This document shows, in pieces, positions 43,898 to 53,076 of a DNA stretch of 64,000 nt. How positions within the stretch are numbered: position 1 is the first letter of the stretch; each line of letters begins with the position of its first letter. Position numbers and translations under genes: made by a program. This DNA comes from Stieleria marina. Its GTDB lineage: Bacteria > Planctomycetota > Planctomycetia > Pirellulales > Pirellulaceae. The stretch is from NCBI GenBank assembly GCA_007741555.1, contig CP036526.1, forward strand, positions 1,488,001-1,552,000, written 5' to 3'. The notes beneath the pieces are model-generated. The model did not search any database. It was not told the origin of the DNA and saw nothing but the letters and a program-made list of their open reading frames with translations.

Positions 43898-44069
43898 AGC
43901 GCTCCGACTGAACAGTAATCTAGCGTAAGGGAGGCCAATTGCGGAACCATCGGTCGGGCTGTCAGACCCGCGATGCCCGTGCGAGACGGCAAATCTGGGC
44001 GAAAGTCGCGGACGAAATTTCCTTGCGAAATTCCTGGTCGACGTTTTTTTGAAGGACACTCGCGGCGGC

Positions 44070-44993
44070 TTAGCGTATCACCAAATAGATAATCGCAACC
44101 ACAAGCACCAAGGCAACCAATCCCAGCCAGATAATCGATTGCGTCCGTTTGCTAGTACGATCGCGGCGCACCGAACCCACGTCATCGCGTCCCTTCAATT
44201 TGGGGGATTCAGTGGTGAGCGTTGTATACGGGACGCCATTAGCGAAATCGGAATCCTCGTAGCCGAATTTGCTGCTTTCAACTGACGCGGATTGGTTCGC
44301 CGATGCATCGCTTTGACTCGATTCGACCACGTGGGCCGTTTCATTGGCCGGGTTAACTGTGCCCGGATTCGCTTGGCCATTGCTCGGCTGCTGTGCTGAA
44401 ACTGCCACGGGCAAGGTCTTGGCGGTAGCCGATCCGTTTGCGTCCGACGTGGTTCCCTTTGCGGCGACATCGGGAAACTGGGCTGCCAGTTCTGGCAATG
44501 CTTCGGAGGCCTCTCGCCATTGCGGCCATCCGTCACGCCACAGCAACGCAGTCGATGCAACGCGTCCTTCGCTGATCCATTGTCGCAAAACTTCCGCGTC
44601 GGCGGGCCCGTACTGTCCGCCGGTAGGAGGTCGAACGTACCAAGTTGCTTCGGGGTCACCGGTCAGTAGATCAAGCGACGATACGCCGGGCGATGCAACA
44701 ATTGGGGCTACGGTACCAGACGCCGTTATACCGGCCGCCGATGTAACGGGCATTTTTGTCGCGACGGCTGCCGCATGCGTGCCGCCGCGATGCACTGCAC
44801 CGTCGGCAACCTGTGCCGTCGCCGTTGTTGCGGGCGAAGCATGGGATGATTCGATGGGGCATGATTGCGCCGCATCCTGAAGCGGAATGCGAAAGCGAGT
44901 CGCGCAGTTCGGGCAGATTCCACGCCGTCCGGCGAGTTCCTGTTTGATATTCAGATGCTTGCCACAGCGATGGCATGCAAAACGAACGCCCAT
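44070..44993 (-). CDS. Tail-anchored protein with zinc ribbon and GYF_2 (DUF4339) domain
   Basis: 307 residues from ATG 44993. Residues 1-40 hold a zinc ribbon, CHRCGKHL...GRRGICPNCATRFRI. After an alanine/threonine-rich linker, a GYF_2/DUF4339 domain (about 125-180) reads WYVRPPTGGQYGPADAEVLRQWISEGRVA and W..GWPQWREASE. A second low-complexity linker follows, then one membrane helix at the extreme C-terminus (SIIWLGLVALVLVVAIIYLVIR). GYF_2 domains bind peptides; this layout looks like a membrane-bound adaptor. It follows the sigma factor partner gene in the same direction. Confidence 0.85.
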   Translation of the reverse strand: MGVRFACHRCGKHLNIKQELAGRRGICPNCATRFRIPLQDAAQSCPIESSHASPATTATAQVADGAVHRGGTHAAAVATKMPVTSAAGITASGTVAPIVASPGVSSLDLLTGDPEATWYVRPPTGGQYGPADAEVLRQWISEGRVASTALLWRDGWPQWREASEALPELAAQFPDVAAKGTTSDANGSATAKTLPVAVSAQQPSNGQANPGTVNPANETAHVVESSQSDASANQSASVESSKFGYEDSDFANGVPYTTLTTESPKLKGRDDVGSVRRDRTSKRTQSIIWLGLVALVLVVAIIYLVIR

Positions 44994-45117
44994 TGATGGA
45001 GTCCTGAATAGAAGAGGCTGAGCGAATAGTGGTCGACAAGTCAGGTGCCGGATCCTTCCACGCACCACATTATTATAGTCGATTCGCGTCGACCTGCCTG
45101 TTGTCTCAGCCCGATTC

Positions 45118-47196
45118 CTAGGGACGGATTAGCCACCAGACACGGTGAAGCGCCAAGTTGTCGTCGGCCTGCCCTTCATGCAGTACATCGGCAGCTTGCA
45201 AGATGGCGTCAGGCAACTGGGATTGGCCCGCTAGATAGCCCAGGTGTTGAACTCGATTTTGGTAGGAATCAATCGATGAAAGCCACTGGACCGGCAATTG
45301 ACTGGCTTTGCTGGGAAAGTCAACGTCGTCCAATGAATGCGACATCGAATTGTCGCGAGCTGCATCCGCTTTCCGCGATCCTGCATCGCTCGCGATCGAT
45401 GTTCCGATATTTGCCAACAGCTCACTGCCGTCCAGGTCTTTCACCGAAGCACCGACAGATTTAAGAGCAACCGCCAACCGCCGTGACAGCGGCAAATCGC
45501 GATTCAGCGGCTGGGCGGCGGCGAACGCATCGACCGCATGCATCGAATTGCGAATGGATTGATCGGACGCCATCAATTGGTTTTTTGGTAGTAAAGCATC
45601 AGGCACCGCTCGATGAGTTGGCGGCGACGCAATGATGAGAGCAAGTGTTCGAGCAGCGTCAAAGTCCGACGCGATCAAATCCGATGCCAGCTGGTTTTGC
45701 ACGTCATCCAATAGTTTGTGATGAGGCGCCGCAATCGTATCGATCACATGGCTTTGCAACGGTCGGCCGTGGACCAGCTGCCAAATCGAATCCACAACTC
45801 CTCTGGCAAGCTCCGGCGAACGCTTCAGGTTTGTCGCCCAGGCAGCCACGTCATCGGCCGGACGCTGGGATACCCAAGCAGGATCGACGGCGGCTTGGAC
45901 AAACCGTTGTCGACCGTCTGGCAATTCGTAAAACGAAGGCTGGCTGGAAAATTGGTCTCGCGAAACCACCGACCAGGCTCCGTCACGAGTTCGTTGAACG
46001 CCCTGCGTCAGGAAACTGGAAAATGCCCAGAACGAGTTTTGCCGCCCGTTGCCTTCAATCAAAGCGTCATGGCATTTTGTGCAACGAAGATCGACGCCCA
46101 TCGTCACCGACGCCAAGCGGAGTACCATCGCGTCATGTCCACGCGAAGACGCCGCCGAGTAAAACGATGACGCTTGTGGGCTATTGCCGCTGATCCAGGC
46201 GACTAGTTCTTGGTCCAAAGGTTGTTCGGATCGGAATGCCTTGGCTGCCTGATCGACAAGCGAACGGAGTTGGTCATTCTTGAGTTTACCCAGGCCACCC
46301 CCTGTGATTTGGTCGAGCCATCGCTGGGCGACTTTCTGTGAAGCCGAATGCGAAACAAGCTCGGCTTGCAGTTTTCGTGGATCGCCAACCGCAGCGGATG
46401 AAAGCTGGATGCCCAACGTTTCCGCCAAACGACGCGTTACCACGTCGGCACTAGCTTCCTCGGTCGGAGTTACGCCAGCAGCTTTCCAGTAACCTTGCCA
46501 TTTCTGGTTAAGCGTCGCGGCAACCTGTTGAATCGGTTCAATCCGATGGGATGGATTCGGGTTCGGTGACTGTCCTTGCAAATCATCCACCAACGTTCGA
46601 TTTGGCGATGGATTGTCGCTGGATACGATCATCGGGACGCCGCGTGCAACCGAATTGTCGCGTCTGTCGTCACCGCCTTTGTCCGGTGCGGATTCTGAAT
46701 CCGCACGCAGTGGTGCATCATGATCGGCCAGTTGGGGCGAACGATTTGTGTCCGTGTTTTCAGAGGTTCGATCTTGGGATGCGATGTCGTTATCGACTTT
46801 GGCCATCGATTCATTATCAACCCGACTGGTGCCTTCGGCGATCGGATTTGGCTGGGCCGGCCCAGCCAAAAACACAATCAACGCAAGCGAAGCGGCGATC
46901 GCTCCGAGCGCGGCGGCAAAGACAAAATAACTTCGCTTGCCGGAGCGGCCGCGGGCTGGTGATGGGCTGGCTGCGATTCGAATGCTGGAATCACCGGCTG
47001 ACGGCTCACTGGCAGACGAATCGCTGGCAGAAGGGGCGTGATTTAGTTGCGACAAGATGGTCGCTGTCAAATCAGGTGGGCTGTTGTTTTGCAGCACTTC
47101 ACCGATCAACGCGTCGATCGCTTGCTCTTGCAAGGCAGCTAAGTCGCCGGACGCGCCTTGAGGAGCATCGTCAGGATGAGGTGAGGCGTCGTTCAT
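45118..47196 (-). CDS. Membrane partner of ECF sigma factor with CxxCH-bearing DUF1549/1553-like C-terminal domain
   Basis: 692 residues. The N-terminus (about 20-52) has the short helical stretch IDALIGEVLQNNSPPDLTATILSQL, which planctomycete anti-sigma-like proteins place before one membrane helix (about 90-111). A long S/D/N-rich periplasmic linker follows. Residues 225-690 resemble a diverged DUF1549/DUF1553 protein, with one haem-type CTKCH at 372-376 and the SVTMGVDLRCTKCH context. The stop of the sigma gene lies 10 bp upstream. I infer that the N-terminus holds the sigma factor and the periplasmic part senses redox state or a ligand. No canonical zinc anti-sigma motif is present. Confidence 0.75.
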   Translation of the reverse strand: MNDASPHPDDAPQGASGDLAALQEQAIDALIGEVLQNNSPPDLTATILSQLNHAPSASDSSASEPSAGDSSIRIAASPSPARGRSGKRSYFVFAAALGAIAASLALIVFLAGPAQPNPIAEGTSRVDNESMAKVDNDIASQDRTSENTDTNRSPQLADHDAPLRADSESAPDKGGDDRRDNSVARGVPMIVSSDNPSPNRTLVDDLQGQSPNPNPSHRIEPIQQVAATLNQKWQGYWKAAGVTPTEEASADVVTRRLAETLGIQLSSAAVGDPRKLQAELVSHSASQKVAQRWLDQITGGGLGKLKNDQLRSLVDQAAKAFRSEQPLDQELVAWISGNSPQASSFYSAASSRGHDAMVLRLASVTMGVDLRCTKCHDALIEGNGRQNSFWAFSSFLTQGVQRTRDGAWSVVSRDQFSSQPSFYELPDGRQRFVQAAVDPAWVSQRPADDVAAWATNLKRSPELARGVVDSIWQLVHGRPLQSHVIDTIAAPHHKLLDDVQNQLASDLIASDFDAARTLALIIASPPTHRAVPDALLPKNQLMASDQSIRNSMHAVDAFAAAQPLNRDLPLSRRLAVALKSVGASVKDLDGSELLANIGTSIASDAGSRKADAARDNSMSHSLDDVDFPSKASQLPVQWLSSIDSYQNRVQHLGYLAGQSQLPDAILQAADVLHEGQADDNLALHRVWWLIRP

Positions 47197-47206
47197 CGTT
47201 TTTGAT

Positions 47207-47860
47207 TCATGTTTCGGTTTCGGTTTTCAATTGTTCATCAACGCAGGTGCGAAGCTGCTGCTTTGCTCGCTGCATCAAATTTCTCGCGCCGTGGTCCGTG
47301 ATGTTCAGTGCCTTGCCAATGTCGACCCGGCTGGCTTGCTGTGCGAATCTCATTTGTAAAGCCAGTTGAGCCCGCTCGGTCAACTTTGACAAACAAAGTC
47401 GCAGAGCTTCGACAGCTGCGTCGCCGGTTAGGTCTTTCCCGGCCCAACGACACCACTCTTCGTCCAGCACGGCGGGCTCCGCCACCGTCTGCATTCGTCC
47501 ATGTTTGCGGTGATCGGACACCAGCAGGTTGTAGGCCGTTCGTCGCAAATAGGCGGACGTCGCCGCACTACTGTGTTGAACGAAATTTTCGCGCCGGAGT
47601 ACTCGCAAAAACGTCTCCTGCGTCAAATCGTCCGCTGTGGAATCATCGCAGCCCAACATGCGCAGATATCGCCAGACACCGCGTTGATGCTGCTGGATCA
47701 ACTCGCCCGGCGCGAGCTGATCGAATTGCGCAGGTTGGTCACTCTGCACAGGTTGATCGCGGTACTGGGGCACGGTGTCGCGAGTCGTCGATGATTTATT
47801 CGCAGACGAAGACGGGTCGGAATGTTCGTCGGCGAAGTGCGTTGGATTTGGCTCGGGCAA
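47207..47860 (-). CDS. ECF RNA polymerase sigma factor
   Basis: 217 residues from a TTG. Region 2 (about 55-125) contains GVWRYLRMLGCDDSTADDLTQETFLRVLRR and SAYLRRTAYNLLVSDHRKHGR. Region 4 (about 150-205) contains LTERAQLALQMRFAQQASRVDIGKALNITDHGARNLMQRAKQQL. The first 45 residues are a polar extension with PAQFDQLAPG repeats. It should direct RNA polymerase to envelope or redox genes and be controlled by the membrane protein encoded next. It follows the DUF1501 gene by 56 bp. Confidence 0.93.
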   Translation of the reverse strand: MPEPNPTHFADEHSDPSSSANKSSTTRDTVPQYRDQPVQSDQPAQFDQLAPGELIQQHQRGVWRYLRMLGCDDSTADDLTQETFLRVLRRENFVQHSSAATSAYLRRTAYNLLVSDHRKHGRMQTVAEPAVLDEEWCRWAGKDLTGDAAVEALRLCLSKLTERAQLALQMRFAQQASRVDIGKALNITDHGARNLMQRAKQQLRTCVDEQLKTETET

Positions 47861-47864
47861 CAGT

Positions 47865-47870
47865 CCCTCC
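47865..47870 (-). promoter_or_regulatory. Shine-Dalgarno GGAGGG before the TTG start of the sigma factor
   Basis: Minus strand GGAGGG is separated by ACTG from the TTG at 47860. No in-frame ATG lies near, so this site supports the TTG start. Confidence 0.8.
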
Positions 47871-47916
47871 GTAATTGACGCTTGTCCGGTAGAGGATGTG
47901 TCCGGGGAAAATGACG

Positions 47917-49191
47917 CTACGAAACAAGTTCGCTGATCAACTTACCACCACCCGCGATCTTCATGGGGCGACCGTTTTTGCTGGTAAAGGTGGTTTCCGT
48001 CGAAATGCCCAGGCCTTTGCAAACCGTTGTCATCAGGTCTTCGCTGCTAAATGGTTCTGATTCGACCGCGGTTCCGTCACGTCCGGTATCACCTACAGCG
48101 ATGCCGCCTTTGATTCCACCGCCGCCGACCACACATGACCAACTACGTGCCCAGTGATCGCGTCCTGCGTTTGCATTGATGCGTGGTGTTCGACCGAATT
48201 CGCCCATCCACATCACGACCGTATCGTCGATCAGTTCGCGTTGAGCCAAGTCTTCGACCAAGGCACTCATCGCTTTGTCCAGCTCCGGCAGTTTGGTGTT
48301 TTTCAGAGTTGCGTGAACATTTTGGTGCAAGTCCCAGCCGCCCAGATCCACTTCGATAAATGGCACGCCCGCTTCGACCAACCGTCGCGCGAGCAAACAG
48401 CCTTGTCCAAAACCCGTTGTTCCGTAGCGTTCTTTCACGGCCTGAGGTTCTTCGTCGACTTTGAACGCTTTCATCTGATCGCTAGTCATCAACGCGAGCG
48501 TCTTGTCCAGCACTTTGGCGTGCTCGCTGGCCGGGGTGTCACGCGTTTTGGCTGCGAACCCTGATTCGATCGTTTGAAGCGCCGCCATGCGTTGCAGCAA
48601 ACGACGGTCATCCAGTCGCATGTCCAGATTGCGAATACGGCCGTTGCTGGTCACCGAAAACGGAGCCCAAGCCATGCCCAGAAAACCCGGTCCGGCGCTG
48701 GCGCCACCGATCGAGACGAATGGTGGGATTTCCAACTCAGGCCGCTGGCTCATCAGTTCGTGCGAAAGCACGCTGCCGTAGCTGGGGTGTTCGATGTTGG
48801 GGTTGGGGACGTAACCGGTGTGCATGTAGTACCGGCCGCGATTGTGATCTGCTTCGCGAGTCGACATGCTCCGCACGATCGACAAGTGTTTCATCTGCTG
48901 AGCGACCTGAGGCAGGTGTTCGCAGATTTGCATGTCGCCGGTCGTCGAGATTGGATTGAACTCGCCGCCGGTGGGCGCTCCAGGTTTGAGGTCCCAGAGG
49001 TCGATCGTTGGCGGACCGCCACCCATCCATAGCAGGATGGCGCTCTTACGGTTTTTGCGAAGTGTTTCGGCGTGCGCTTGAATCGAACCGCCCATCAATG
49101 CCGATGCACCGACGACCGCCGACGAACCAGCGAGGTGATTCATGAAGTGCCGGCGAGACATGCCTGCGGGTGTTTGCCAAGTTGAAATCAT
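47917..49191 (-). CDS. DUF1501 family secreted protein (Tat-exported)
   Basis: 424 residues from ATG 49191, chosen because it lies close before MSRRHFM, a twin-arginine-type motif, and a hydrophobic stretch ending QAHA. The frame is open to 49242. DUF1501 blocks present: AILLWMGGGPPTIDLWDLKP, IVRSMSTREADHNRGRYYMHTGY, FIEVDLGGWDLHQN, VVMWMGEFGRTPRIN and GRDHWARSWSCVVGGGG. It is smaller than the 4449-5885 copy. It is paired with the DUF1549/1553 gene upstream (73-bp gap). Joint function in the family is unknown. Confidence 0.93.
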   Translation of the reverse strand: MISTWQTPAGMSRRHFMNHLAGSSAVVGASALMGGSIQAHAETLRKNRKSAILLWMGGGPPTIDLWDLKPGAPTGGEFNPISTTGDMQICEHLPQVAQQMKHLSIVRSMSTREADHNRGRYYMHTGYVPNPNIEHPSYGSVLSHELMSQRPELEIPPFVSIGGASAGPGFLGMAWAPFSVTSNGRIRNLDMRLDDRRLLQRMAALQTIESGFAAKTRDTPASEHAKVLDKTLALMTSDQMKAFKVDEEPQAVKERYGTTGFGQGCLLARRLVEAGVPFIEVDLGGWDLHQNVHATLKNTKLPELDKAMSALVEDLAQRELIDDTVVMWMGEFGRTPRINANAGRDHWARSWSCVVGGGGIKGGIAVGDTGRDGTAVESEPFSSEDLMTTVCKGLGISTETTFTSKNGRPMKIAGGGKLISELVS

Positions 49192-49264
49192 AGAGAGAAT
49201 ACCTTTGCGGCGGTGACTAGAGTTTTGGTGTTCATGCGACACGGTCGGATGTGATTGTGGCAGG

Positions 49265-50929
49265 CTAGTGCTGCATGATGAATTCGTTGCTGTTGATGAT
49301 GGCCCACCAGAGGTCTTGCATCATTTCTTTTTCATTTCCTTTGCGAGCCATCAACAATTGTCGGGCGATACCGATTTCTTTGGTCGTTGGTCTGCGGGCA
49401 AGCCCCGACATAAACAGGTCAGTGACTCGGTCCGTGGGAGACTTGCCACCTTTGTAAATTCGGTCAATAAAGCCGCCAGTCTTGGTGTCGGTAGCGTTTT
49501 TGGTCAGTTCACCATTGAACAACATCAATGCTTGCGGGATGGATCCATTGAACGTAGTCGCCTCGTCGCCTTCGTCCGTGCCAAAGGCAACGACAAACTG
49601 CTGAAGCCAACGTCGGCGCTGTTGTTCTTGCTCTTCATAACTGCCAGCTGCCGTCGCTTTGGTTGCGGTGACAAGTGATTGATAGAGTTGTTCGGCGCTC
49701 ATCTGACGCAAGTAGAATCGCGAGAATTTTGGCATCTCGCCAATCGATGGATCGTCGATCTTGTTGTTGCCACCCAGGACCGGAGCCAAGTTGTACGGCT
49801 TGCTCAACGTGATCCAAGTGATCAGTTGTTTCAGGTCGTAACTGGACTGGCGAAACTCTTTGCCCAGTGCATCCAGCAGTTCTGGATGCGACGATGGATT
49901 GTGGGGGCCCAAATCATCGATCGGTTTGGTGAAACCATGGCCCATGAACAGGGACCACATTCGGTTGACGATCATCTTGTCCAGATACTCGCTCTCCAGC
50001 ATGAGCCGGCCCAATTCTTCGCGGCGATTCACATCGCTGACAAAGCCACTGACTTTGATCGCCGTGCCGTCGGTGAAAACCGGATACGCAACTTTGGTCA
50101 ATCCGTTTCGTAGTTCATAAAAAACCACTGCGTCTTCGGGTTCGTTGGATTCACCCTTGAAGTCCTCGTTGACTAATTCAGCAGATGCGATGTCACGCGT
50201 TCCATCGACGAACTTGCGAAGCGCTCGGGTCTGACGAAAGAACGAATTGAACTCCCAGAACTTTTGCTGTTTCCACTGGTTGAACGGGTGGTTGTGGCAC
50301 TGGGTGCATTGGACTTGCTGGCCCAAGAAAATCCGCGACGTGCTGCTGGCTGCCAGGACCGCTTTTTCATCGTTGACCTTGTTGATCAGAAAATTCACGG
50401 CACCGTTGAAGTCCGGCGTGCCGGGTTTGCTTCCTCCGGTCGCGCTGACCAATTCAAACGCCATCGTGTTGTAGGGTTTGTTGCGTGCAAACGAATCACG
50501 CAGATACTTTTGCATGCCGTCCCGACTGGTCAGGTCACGCCGGTCGTTGCCGCCCGAGCGACCGATCAACAAATTGGTCCAAACCGTGGCCCAGTGATTG
50601 GCATATTCTTCGGTGTACTGGTCGTCATGCAGCAGCTTGTCGATCAGCTTGGAGCGTTTGTCGACGCCACGCGTCGATGCGAATTGGTCCAATTCGGTGG
50701 CGGTGGGGATTCGACCGATGATGTCTAAATGGACGCGTCGGCACCAAGTCAAATCGTCGACTTCTTTGGCCGGGCGGATTTCGTAATCAGCCCAGCCCTG
50801 CTCGATGGCCTGATTGATCTTTTCGACCTGAGCTGGCAAAGCGGGACCCGCTGCGGTTGCCACCGAATGAGCCGGAAATGCCGCCAAGCAAAGCAAGAGG
50901 GAGGCCAATGAGAGCACTGATCGCGTCAT
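49265..50929 (-). CDS. DUF1549-DUF1553 planctomycete protein without PSCyt1
   Basis: 554 residues with a signal peptide (about 1-26). DUF1549 covers about 35-245 and includes VDDLTWCRRVHLDIIGRIPTATE and the cysteine motif QCTQCHNHPFNQW. DUF1553 covers about 300-545 with MIVNRMWSLFMGHGFT, PSSHPELLDALG and ARRPTTKE. It lacks the N-terminal PSCyt1 haem domain that the 5890-8211 protein has. It is the first gene of the unit leading through DUF1501 to the ECF sigma factor, so its expression and sensing may be linked. Confidence 0.92.
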   Translation of the reverse strand: MTRSVLSLASLLLCLAAFPAHSVATAAGPALPAQVEKINQAIEQGWADYEIRPAKEVDDLTWCRRVHLDIIGRIPTATELDQFASTRGVDKRSKLIDKLLHDDQYTEEYANHWATVWTNLLIGRSGGNDRRDLTSRDGMQKYLRDSFARNKPYNTMAFELVSATGGSKPGTPDFNGAVNFLINKVNDEKAVLAASSTSRIFLGQQVQCTQCHNHPFNQWKQQKFWEFNSFFRQTRALRKFVDGTRDIASAELVNEDFKGESNEPEDAVVFYELRNGLTKVAYPVFTDGTAIKVSGFVSDVNRREELGRLMLESEYLDKMIVNRMWSLFMGHGFTKPIDDLGPHNPSSHPELLDALGKEFRQSSYDLKQLITWITLSKPYNLAPVLGGNNKIDDPSIGEMPKFSRFYLRQMSAEQLYQSLVTATKATAAGSYEEQEQQRRRWLQQFVVAFGTDEGDEATTFNGSIPQALMLFNGELTKNATDTKTGGFIDRIYKGGKSPTDRVTDLFMSGLARRPTTKEIGIARQLLMARKGNEKEMMQDLWWAIINSNEFIMQH

Positions 50930-51104
50930 GTCGGGCGGTGTCCTAGAGAGATGAATCGTCTAAAGCAAGAACGGCGGCAGGTACGAAATGTACCCGTCTG
51001 CATTCTATTCCAACGATTTTAGCCGCTCAAAGAGCAGTTCGATCCTCTGAAACACCGCATCGGAGGGGATTTACGCCCTCTGGTCCGCGTCATTCCGATT
51101 CTGC

Positions 51105-51686
51105 CTATTGCTGGCGATCGATCAGATTCCAGCTTCCGTCATCCAGCTCCGAAGCCCACAAGTCGTGGAGTTCTTTGCCGCTGATCAGACTGTCCAGCAC
51201 CGCTGCCATGGGGTCGGCAGCGACAATAGCGATTACACGGTCGCGGTGACGGCGAAGGCATTTCTTCAACGATTTCGTCACACGCTCGCGTGCTTCGTGG
51301 ATCGGTTCGCCTTCGGGTGGGCAGACGTCTTCGGGCGAATCGATGCCTTGGCGATAGATCCGCGGGTGGTTGCGGCGAACTTCATCAATCAGTTTGCCGT
51401 GCCACAATCCGTGATCCACATTGCGAAACGCATCGACGACTTTGACACGAGTTTCGCGTCCTTTTGCCAGCCGCTGGGCTGATTGTCGGGCCGATTCATC
51501 GGGGGCACAGTAGACAACGTCGATATGGACATCGGCCAGTTCGCGAGCCATCCGGTCAACTTGTTGTTCGCCATGCACGCTGAGCGGCATGTCCAACGAC
51601 CCTTTAATGCGCTGTTGATCGTCAAACTCAGTTGACCCGGGACGAATGATCAAAACGTGGGCGAGGGAAGGTGATTTCAAAATCAT
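51105..51686 (-). CDS. Histidine phosphatase-superfamily protein lacking both catalytic histidines
   Basis: 193 residues. The fold signature is intact: VLIIRPGSTEFDDQQRIKGSLDMPLSVHGEQQ, VYCAPDESARQSAQRLAKG, FRNVDHGLWHGKLIDEVRR and PPEGEPIHEARERV. In the catalytic RHG motif the histidine is proline (RPG, residues 15-17). The second histidine of the usual SHG motif is also gone (VAADPM at about 155-160). It should therefore not be a phosphomonoesterase or phosphoglycerate mutase and may be a binding or regulatory pseudoenzyme. The start codon overlaps the rpe stop (ATGA), so it is translationally coupled to rpe. Confidence 0.85.
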   Translation of the reverse strand: MILKSPSLAHVLIIRPGSTEFDDQQRIKGSLDMPLSVHGEQQVDRMARELADVHIDVVYCAPDESARQSAQRLAKGRETRVKVVDAFRNVDHGLWHGKLIDEVRRNHPRIYRQGIDSPEDVCPPEGEPIHEARERVTKSLKKCLRRHRDRVIAIVAADPMAAVLDSLISGKELHDLWASELDDGSWNLIDRQQ

Positions 51687-52393
51687 GATCCGCTGACCTC
51701 CCCGGCTTTTCCAGCCGCCGAAATTGCTTGATCCAGAGATCCAATCGCTGCGGCGTAGTCCTGTTTGCCAAAAATGGCAGAACCCACCACAAACAAATCG
51801 CAGCCGGCCGCCGCAGCTTGACCGATGGTTTGTTCATTGATTCCGCCGTCGATTTCGAGCAGCAGATCTGGGTGAGACGCACGAAGGGTACGAAGTCGTT
51901 CCAGCGCGATGGGGTTGAACGATTGACCGCCAAAGCCGGCTTCCACGCTCATCACCAGCGCCATGTCGACGGCATCAAGGCAGCCGTCGAGCTTTTCCAT
52001 GGGGGTGCCAGGGTTCAAGGCCACGCCCACGGCAACTCCTAAGTCGCGGATCTGCTGGGCAACCGATTGAGCGTCTTCAACCGCTTCGACATGAAACGTC
52101 AGCAGATCAGCGCCGGCATCTACCATCGGTTTGGCGTACTTCAGCGGATCGCTAATCATCAGGTGCACGTCCAACGGCATGTCGGTGTGCTTTCGCAGAC
52201 CTTCAATGATCGGCATGCCATAGGTGAGGTTGGGAACAAAGTGCCCGTCCATCACATCCAGGTGCAACACTCGCGTTCCGGCTGCCTCGAGACGCTGGAC
52301 TTCGGTTTTCAAATCACCAAAGTCGCACATCAATAAACTAGGCAGGACCGCTGGCGCGGCGTCGCGAATCGTTTGTAGCTTGTCTTTCGACAT
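51683..52393 (-). CDS. rpe: Ribulose-phosphate 3-epimerase
   Basis: 236 residues. The TIM barrel is typical: AVLPSLLMCDFGDL, LHLDVMDGHFVPNLTYGMPI, DVHLMISDP, the ALNPGTP block, VMSVEAGFGGQSFNP, LEIDGGINEQT and DLFVVGSAIFG. Both metal-binding aspartate and histidine residues are present (HLDVMDGHF, DVHLM, LEIDGG). It interconverts ribulose 5-phosphate and xylulose 5-phosphate in the pentose phosphate pathway. It is first in a pair with the pseudophosphatase gene. Confidence 0.96.
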   Translation of the reverse strand: MSKDKLQTIRDAAPAVLPSLLMCDFGDLKTEVQRLEAAGTRVLHLDVMDGHFVPNLTYGMPIIEGLRKHTDMPLDVHLMISDPLKYAKPMVDAGADLLTFHVEAVEDAQSVAQQIRDLGVAVGVALNPGTPMEKLDGCLDAVDMALVMSVEAGFGGQSFNPIALERLRTLRASHPDLLLEIDGGINEQTIGQAAAAGCDLFVVGSAIFGKQDYAAAIGSLDQAISAAGKAGEVSGS

Positions 52394-53076
52394 GCAAGTG
52401 GTCTCACTGAGTCAACAAATGTTGGTCAAACGAATCAAATCCGTTCGCCAACAGTCAAATCGGTTCTTTCCGCCCAAGATGCTACTTAGTCGGGCAAGTA
52501 GCGTGTGTAGGGAGAGCCAAGCTTGTCAATCGAGCCGAAATAGCTATCCACCCGATGGGGCGGGTCGCTGCGAAGGAGTGATTCCTGCGATTCCCGTGTT
52601 CTGCGTAGGAGTGATTACCACAATGTGGAGATAACCGCCGTTAAAAAATTGTTGAATCTTTTGATCCAGGCTTTGTTTGGCCCTGAGTCGTCGCCTGACA
52701 CGTGTGGCAACTCCGATCGCCCACCTCGGCCGGTGAAACCAGCCGACGTTGGCGATCCCAAAAAATCGATGAAGCGTTGGTGTTGTCATCACCCGCTGGG
52801 AGCCCACCTGTGGAAGACGGCACTGCCAAAACACTTCCCAAACACTGCCAACAACTGTGTTCATTTTGTCGGCGCGCTATCACGACGACGACGCTGCTAG
52901 CAATCGCGTTTTAACCGTTTGCACCGACACGCATGCGCCAACGGCGTGCATCGAGCGGGACGTCGTACCAATCAAGTAGAAAGCCGACGATGACAAATCG
53001 TTTGGCACGCTGCATGCGTTGACTGTCTGACCAGATTCTCAATCAAGTTGGACAACCAAGCCATGGATCGGCAACG
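52394..53076. other. 683-bp intergenic region between divergent genes
   Basis: It holds no convincing gene. A frame at 52625-52900 (plus) opens with GTG and has no family look. A 16-bp element CTGCGWAGGAGTGATT occurs twice, 33 bp apart (52568-52583 and 52601-52616, one difference). Promoters of rpe and of the 53077 gene should lie at its ends. Confidence 0.5.

Noticed and set aside
46551-47369. 272-codon plus-strand frame opposite the sigma-partner gene
   Set aside because: Its product is rich in R and C with no family pattern; both real genes on the other strand are well supported.
52625-52900. 91-codon plus-strand frame
   Set aside because: GTG start without a ribosome site and no recognisable domain; a promoter region is expected here.
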